Shown here: in pieces, positions 20,896 to 22,756 of the stretch
Position numbering within the stretch: the first letter of the stretch is position 1
How the letters are laid out: every line of letters starts with the position of its first letter
Assembly (NCBI GenBank): GCA_046729895.1
Contig: JBKPHP010000138.1
Span: 1-22,756 of the forward strand
Length of the DNA: 22,756 bases
Direction: 5' to 3'
Source of the DNA: DASXBA01 sp046729895
GTDB lineage: Bacteria > Actinomycetota > Thermoleophilia > Solirubrobacterales > Thermoleophilaceae
The notes under the pieces: generated by a model
The model's database searches: none
Told to the model about the DNA's origin: nothing
What the model saw: the letters and a program-made list of their open reading frames with translations, nothing else
Translations under genes and position numbers: made by a program

Positions 20896-22419
20896 CTAGC
20901 CGTCGTGAATGGCGACGATGCCGCCGAGCAGCGTTCCCAGGTAGGCGGTCCCGTCGCGGCCGATCGCGATTCCCGCGTAGTTGTTGTTGTAGTTCAGCCC
21001 CGTTCCCGCGAGCTGCCTCCACACCCGGCGACCGGTGCGGAAGTCGAGCGCCGTCCAGAAGTAGGGCTGCGATCCACCTGGATCGGGCGGACGCGTATAC
21101 GCGTAGATCAAACCGGCGGCGAGTGAGAGCTTGGGGACCACCGTGGGCGCACGCTCGGTCCGGTTGGTCCACCTCCGGCGGCAGCCACGCCCGCCGCGCT
21201 TGATATCCACGCGCGCAAAGCCCGGCTCGGTGAGGGCCCCGCTCATCGCGCCGAAGGGATCCCGATAGCCGTAGTTGTTCTCGACGATGAGCGAGCGGCC
21301 GGCCCCGATGAGGGAGTTCTCAGTCGCGCTGGCGCCGCGCCGGAACACCGGGATCCTGCAGAAGAGCCGCCGTCCGTGCCGCGGATGGACGGCCGTCCGG
21401 TAGACCACGACGTTCATCGGGTCGTCGTTGTCGGTGATGGCCACGTACCCGCCCTGGAGCACGGTCGGCGTGGTCCCCGTGCCGTCGTCCACCTGACCCG
21501 GCTTCGTGAGGCCGGAGTTGCGGTAGCGCGCCTTCCAGACGATCCGCGGTCGCCCGCCGCGACCGGCGCGGAAGCGGTACAGCTTTCGGTTGGTGGCTAC
21601 GTAGACGTCGTGCGACGCAGTGGCGAACGAGTTCTCGATCTCGCCCCTGCGGCCTCGACCCAGCCGGCGCAGCCGAATCCGGCCGGACCTGCGGGCGATG
21701 GTTCCCACCACGCCGTTCCGCTTGGCCACGAACCAGATCCGGCCGGAGGAGTCCGGCAGCGCCGAGGTGATCCGCTCATCGCTCCTGAGCGCCCGGCTCA
21801 GGTCGTAGTCGCGCCGCAGGACGAAGCCGGGCGAGCCGCGGCGCTCGGCGATCACCCAAACGTGGCGGGTGGTCGTGGCGCTCCAGACCCGGTCCCTGTT
21901 GTCGAGGAAGAAGTAACCGCCGCCTGTGAAGTCCTGGAACAGCGATGTGCCGGGGGCGGGCGGCGCGCGCGGCGGCAGGGCGAACTGAGCCAGGACGTCA
22001 AGCGTCTTCGGGTCGAACATGAAGAGGCGCGGTCCGTCCCCGCCGATGCACACCGAGACCAGCCGGCCACGGCTGTCGAATGCGATCGAGCCGCACAGCC
22101 GGCCGATCAGGTTCGAGAAGGTGCGCGGCGAGCGGCCCAGCGGACCTGCGTGGCGGTAGGCGTCCGTCTGCCAGGCGTCGTTGTGGATCTCGCTGAAGGG
22201 GTTTGGAGCCATGAAACGGTTCTGGAAGGGCCGCCGCACGCCGTGTATCGGCTTCCGGACGGCCGCGTGCCCGGAGTAAGAGGGCAGCGTCGTCGGGGTT
22301 CCCGAAGACGGGATCGGAGCCGCCCCGGCCCCGGCAGGCAACGCCAATCCCGCGAGCAGCGCGAAGCCGACCACCCCTCGACCAACCAAGCAATGCGGGA
22401 CGCTTGCCATGGCGCCCAT
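20896..22419 (-). CDS. Secreted beta-propeller/PQQ-like repeat protein, function unknown
   Basis: I do not recognise a named family. From ATG 22419 it has 507 residues (ATG 22410 gives 504). The start MGAMASVPHCLVGRG is followed by a Sec-type hydrophobic core and an Ala-x-Ala cleavage region near GAGAAP. The mature part shows repeated propeller-like strands: GSIAFDSRGRLVSVCIGGDG, YFFLDNRDRVWSATT, DSSGRIWFVAKRNGVVG, HDVYVATNRKLYRF, and a last blade GIAIGRDGTAYLGTLLGGIVAIHDG, typical of WD/PQQ-like (BamB-like) folds. The frame is open upstream to 22626 across a palindromic element, but the signal peptide fixes the start region. A TAGGGT box at about 22456-22461 and a GGGTGG stretch precede it. 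It sits unusually between a probable RNase E/G gene and rplU. Confidence 0.8.
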   Translation of the reverse strand: MGAMASVPHCLVGRGVVGFALLAGLALPAGAGAAPIPSSGTPTTLPSYSGHAAVRKPIHGVRRPFQNRFMAPNPFSEIHNDAWQTDAYRHAGPLGRSPRTFSNLIGRLCGSIAFDSRGRLVSVCIGGDGPRLFMFDPKTLDVLAQFALPPRAPPAPGTSLFQDFTGGGYFFLDNRDRVWSATTTRHVWVIAERRGSPGFVLRRDYDLSRALRSDERITSALPDSSGRIWFVAKRNGVVGTIARRSGRIRLRRLGRGRRGEIENSFATASHDVYVATNRKLYRFRAGRGGRPRIVWKARYRNSGLTKPGQVDDGTGTTPTVLQGGYVAITDNDDPMNVVVYRTAVHPRHGRRLFCRIPVFRRGASATENSLIGAGRSLIVENNYGYRDPFGAMSGALTEPGFARVDIKRGGRGCRRRWTNRTERAPTVVPKLSLAAGLIYAYTRPPDPGGSQPYFWTALDFRTGRRVWRQLAGTGLNYNNNYAGIAIGRDGTAYLGTLLGGIVAIHDG

Positions 22420-22510
22420 CCACCCAATGGAATCACGAAGCTTCCCCGCGCCGACCCTACCCAGCGGTCTCCGGCTCTCAGGAGGGCGTCCATCGCCAAC
22501 TGATGTCGGG

Positions 22511-22607
22511 GCGCCGGGACGCCTTTCCGTAGGGCGTGTCGGAGCGAGCCGCAGGCGAGCGACCGCGAGCGAAGCGAGCGCAGCCCGACGGGAAGGCGTC
22601 CCGGCGC
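22511..22607. repeat. 97-bp imperfect palindromic element
   Basis: Arms 22511-22530 and 22588-22607 are inverted repeats of 20 bases with a single G-T-type mismatch. After a 1x1 mismatch the stem continues for four more pairs (GGGC 22532-22535 with GCCC 22583-22586). The loop is rich in GCGAGC/GAGCGA units. It lies between the Arg-rich gene tail (stop 22645) and the propeller gene start. Possible identities are a REP/MITE-like mobile palindrome or a strong terminator for the upstream gene. There is no T tract after the stem on the minus strand, which argues against a classical intrinsic terminator. Confidence 0.7.
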
Positions 22608-22644
22608 TCGCAACCGGCCCCGCCACCCGCCCGAAGCGACGCGC

Positions 22645-22756
22645 CTACCCCGTGGTCTCGGCGGACCTCCGCCGCCGCCTGCCGCCCCGCCGGCCGCGGC
22701 GCCGGGGGCGCTTCTTCTCGCCGTCCGCTCGGTCAGGCGGCGGGTTCACCAGCGAC
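22645..22756 (-). CDS. C-terminal tail of an Arg-rich protein, probably RNase E/G family
   Basis: Only the last 37 codons are in the window, ending at TAG 22645-22647. They read NPPPDRADGEKKRPRRRG followed by a Gly/Arg run and SAETTG. Low-complexity, strongly basic tails of this kind are typical of actinobacterial RNase E/G proteins, and an rne/rng gene is the usual neighbour upstream of rplU-rpmA-obg in these lineages. No catalytic domain is visible, so the identity rests on synteny and composition. Another Arg-rich protein is possible. Confidence 0.5.
   Translation of the reverse strand, partial: SLVNPPPDRADGEKKRPRRRGRRGGRRRRRSAETTG

Noticed and set aside
22420..22626. Upstream extension of the secreted propeller protein through the palindrome
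   Set aside because: The extension is Arg/Pro-rich shadow over a structured repeat; the signal peptide starts at ATG 22419 or 22410.

Overview
The window is a high-GC bacterial chromosome segment. Gene content, protein style and the order rplU-rpmA-obg-(lipoprotein)-proB-proA-nadD-rsfS point to an actinobacterium, most likely class Thermoleophilia (Solirubrobacterales/Gaiellales relatives). That placement is inferred from recalled protein similarity, not from a search. Genes are packed tightly, with ATGA/TGATG-type overlaps. Many starts sit 6-10 bases downstream of a TANNNT hexamer, which suggests frequent leaderless transcription.

Layout. (1) 1-3405, minus strand: competence DNA-uptake operon comEA-comEC followed by holA (DNA polymerase III delta, cut by the window edge). 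(2) 3473-9287: acylphosphatase, then a nitrogen/guanidine/amine group: a DDAH/arginine deiminase-type hydrolase and an M20 carbamoylase on the plus strand, an Orn/Lys/Arg decarboxylase and a LOG-family protein on the minus strand, and a Tat-exported flavin amine oxidase on the plus strand. Together they suggest arginine/agmatine/polyamine turnover. (3) 9369-11795: leuS. (4) 11910-13671: two translationally coupled alpha/beta hydrolases of the epoxide hydrolase/haloalkane dehalogenase type; the second carries a one-base frameshift. (5) 13749-14417: an unusual composite. A PD-(D/E)XK homing-endonuclease-like reading frame runs without a stop through a complete tRNA-Ala(GGC) gene and into a Phd/YefM-type antitoxin remnant. 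A perfect GAAC-N4-GTTC (LexA-like) palindrome overlaps its start. (6) 14445-18368: rsfS, nadD, proA and proB on the minus strand, with an HxlR regulator inserted between proA and proB on the plus strand under its own palindromic operator. (7) 18397-20827: a small lipoprotein, obg, rpmA, rplU. (8) 20896-22756: a secreted beta-propeller-like protein, a 97-bp palindromic element, and the Arg-rich tail of a protein that is probably RNase E/G.

The housekeeping parts (ribosomal proteins, Obg, RsfS, NadD, proline synthesis, LeuRS, HolA) are ordinary. The accessory interest lies in the endonuclease/tRNA/antitoxin composite, the arginine/polyamine group with its decarboxylase lacking a canonical start, and the recurring TANNNT-start architecture. 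No CRISPR array, insertion sequence or rRNA was seen. No gene-free stretch exceeds 300 bases; the longest, 22420-22644, holds a -10-like box and the palindromic element.
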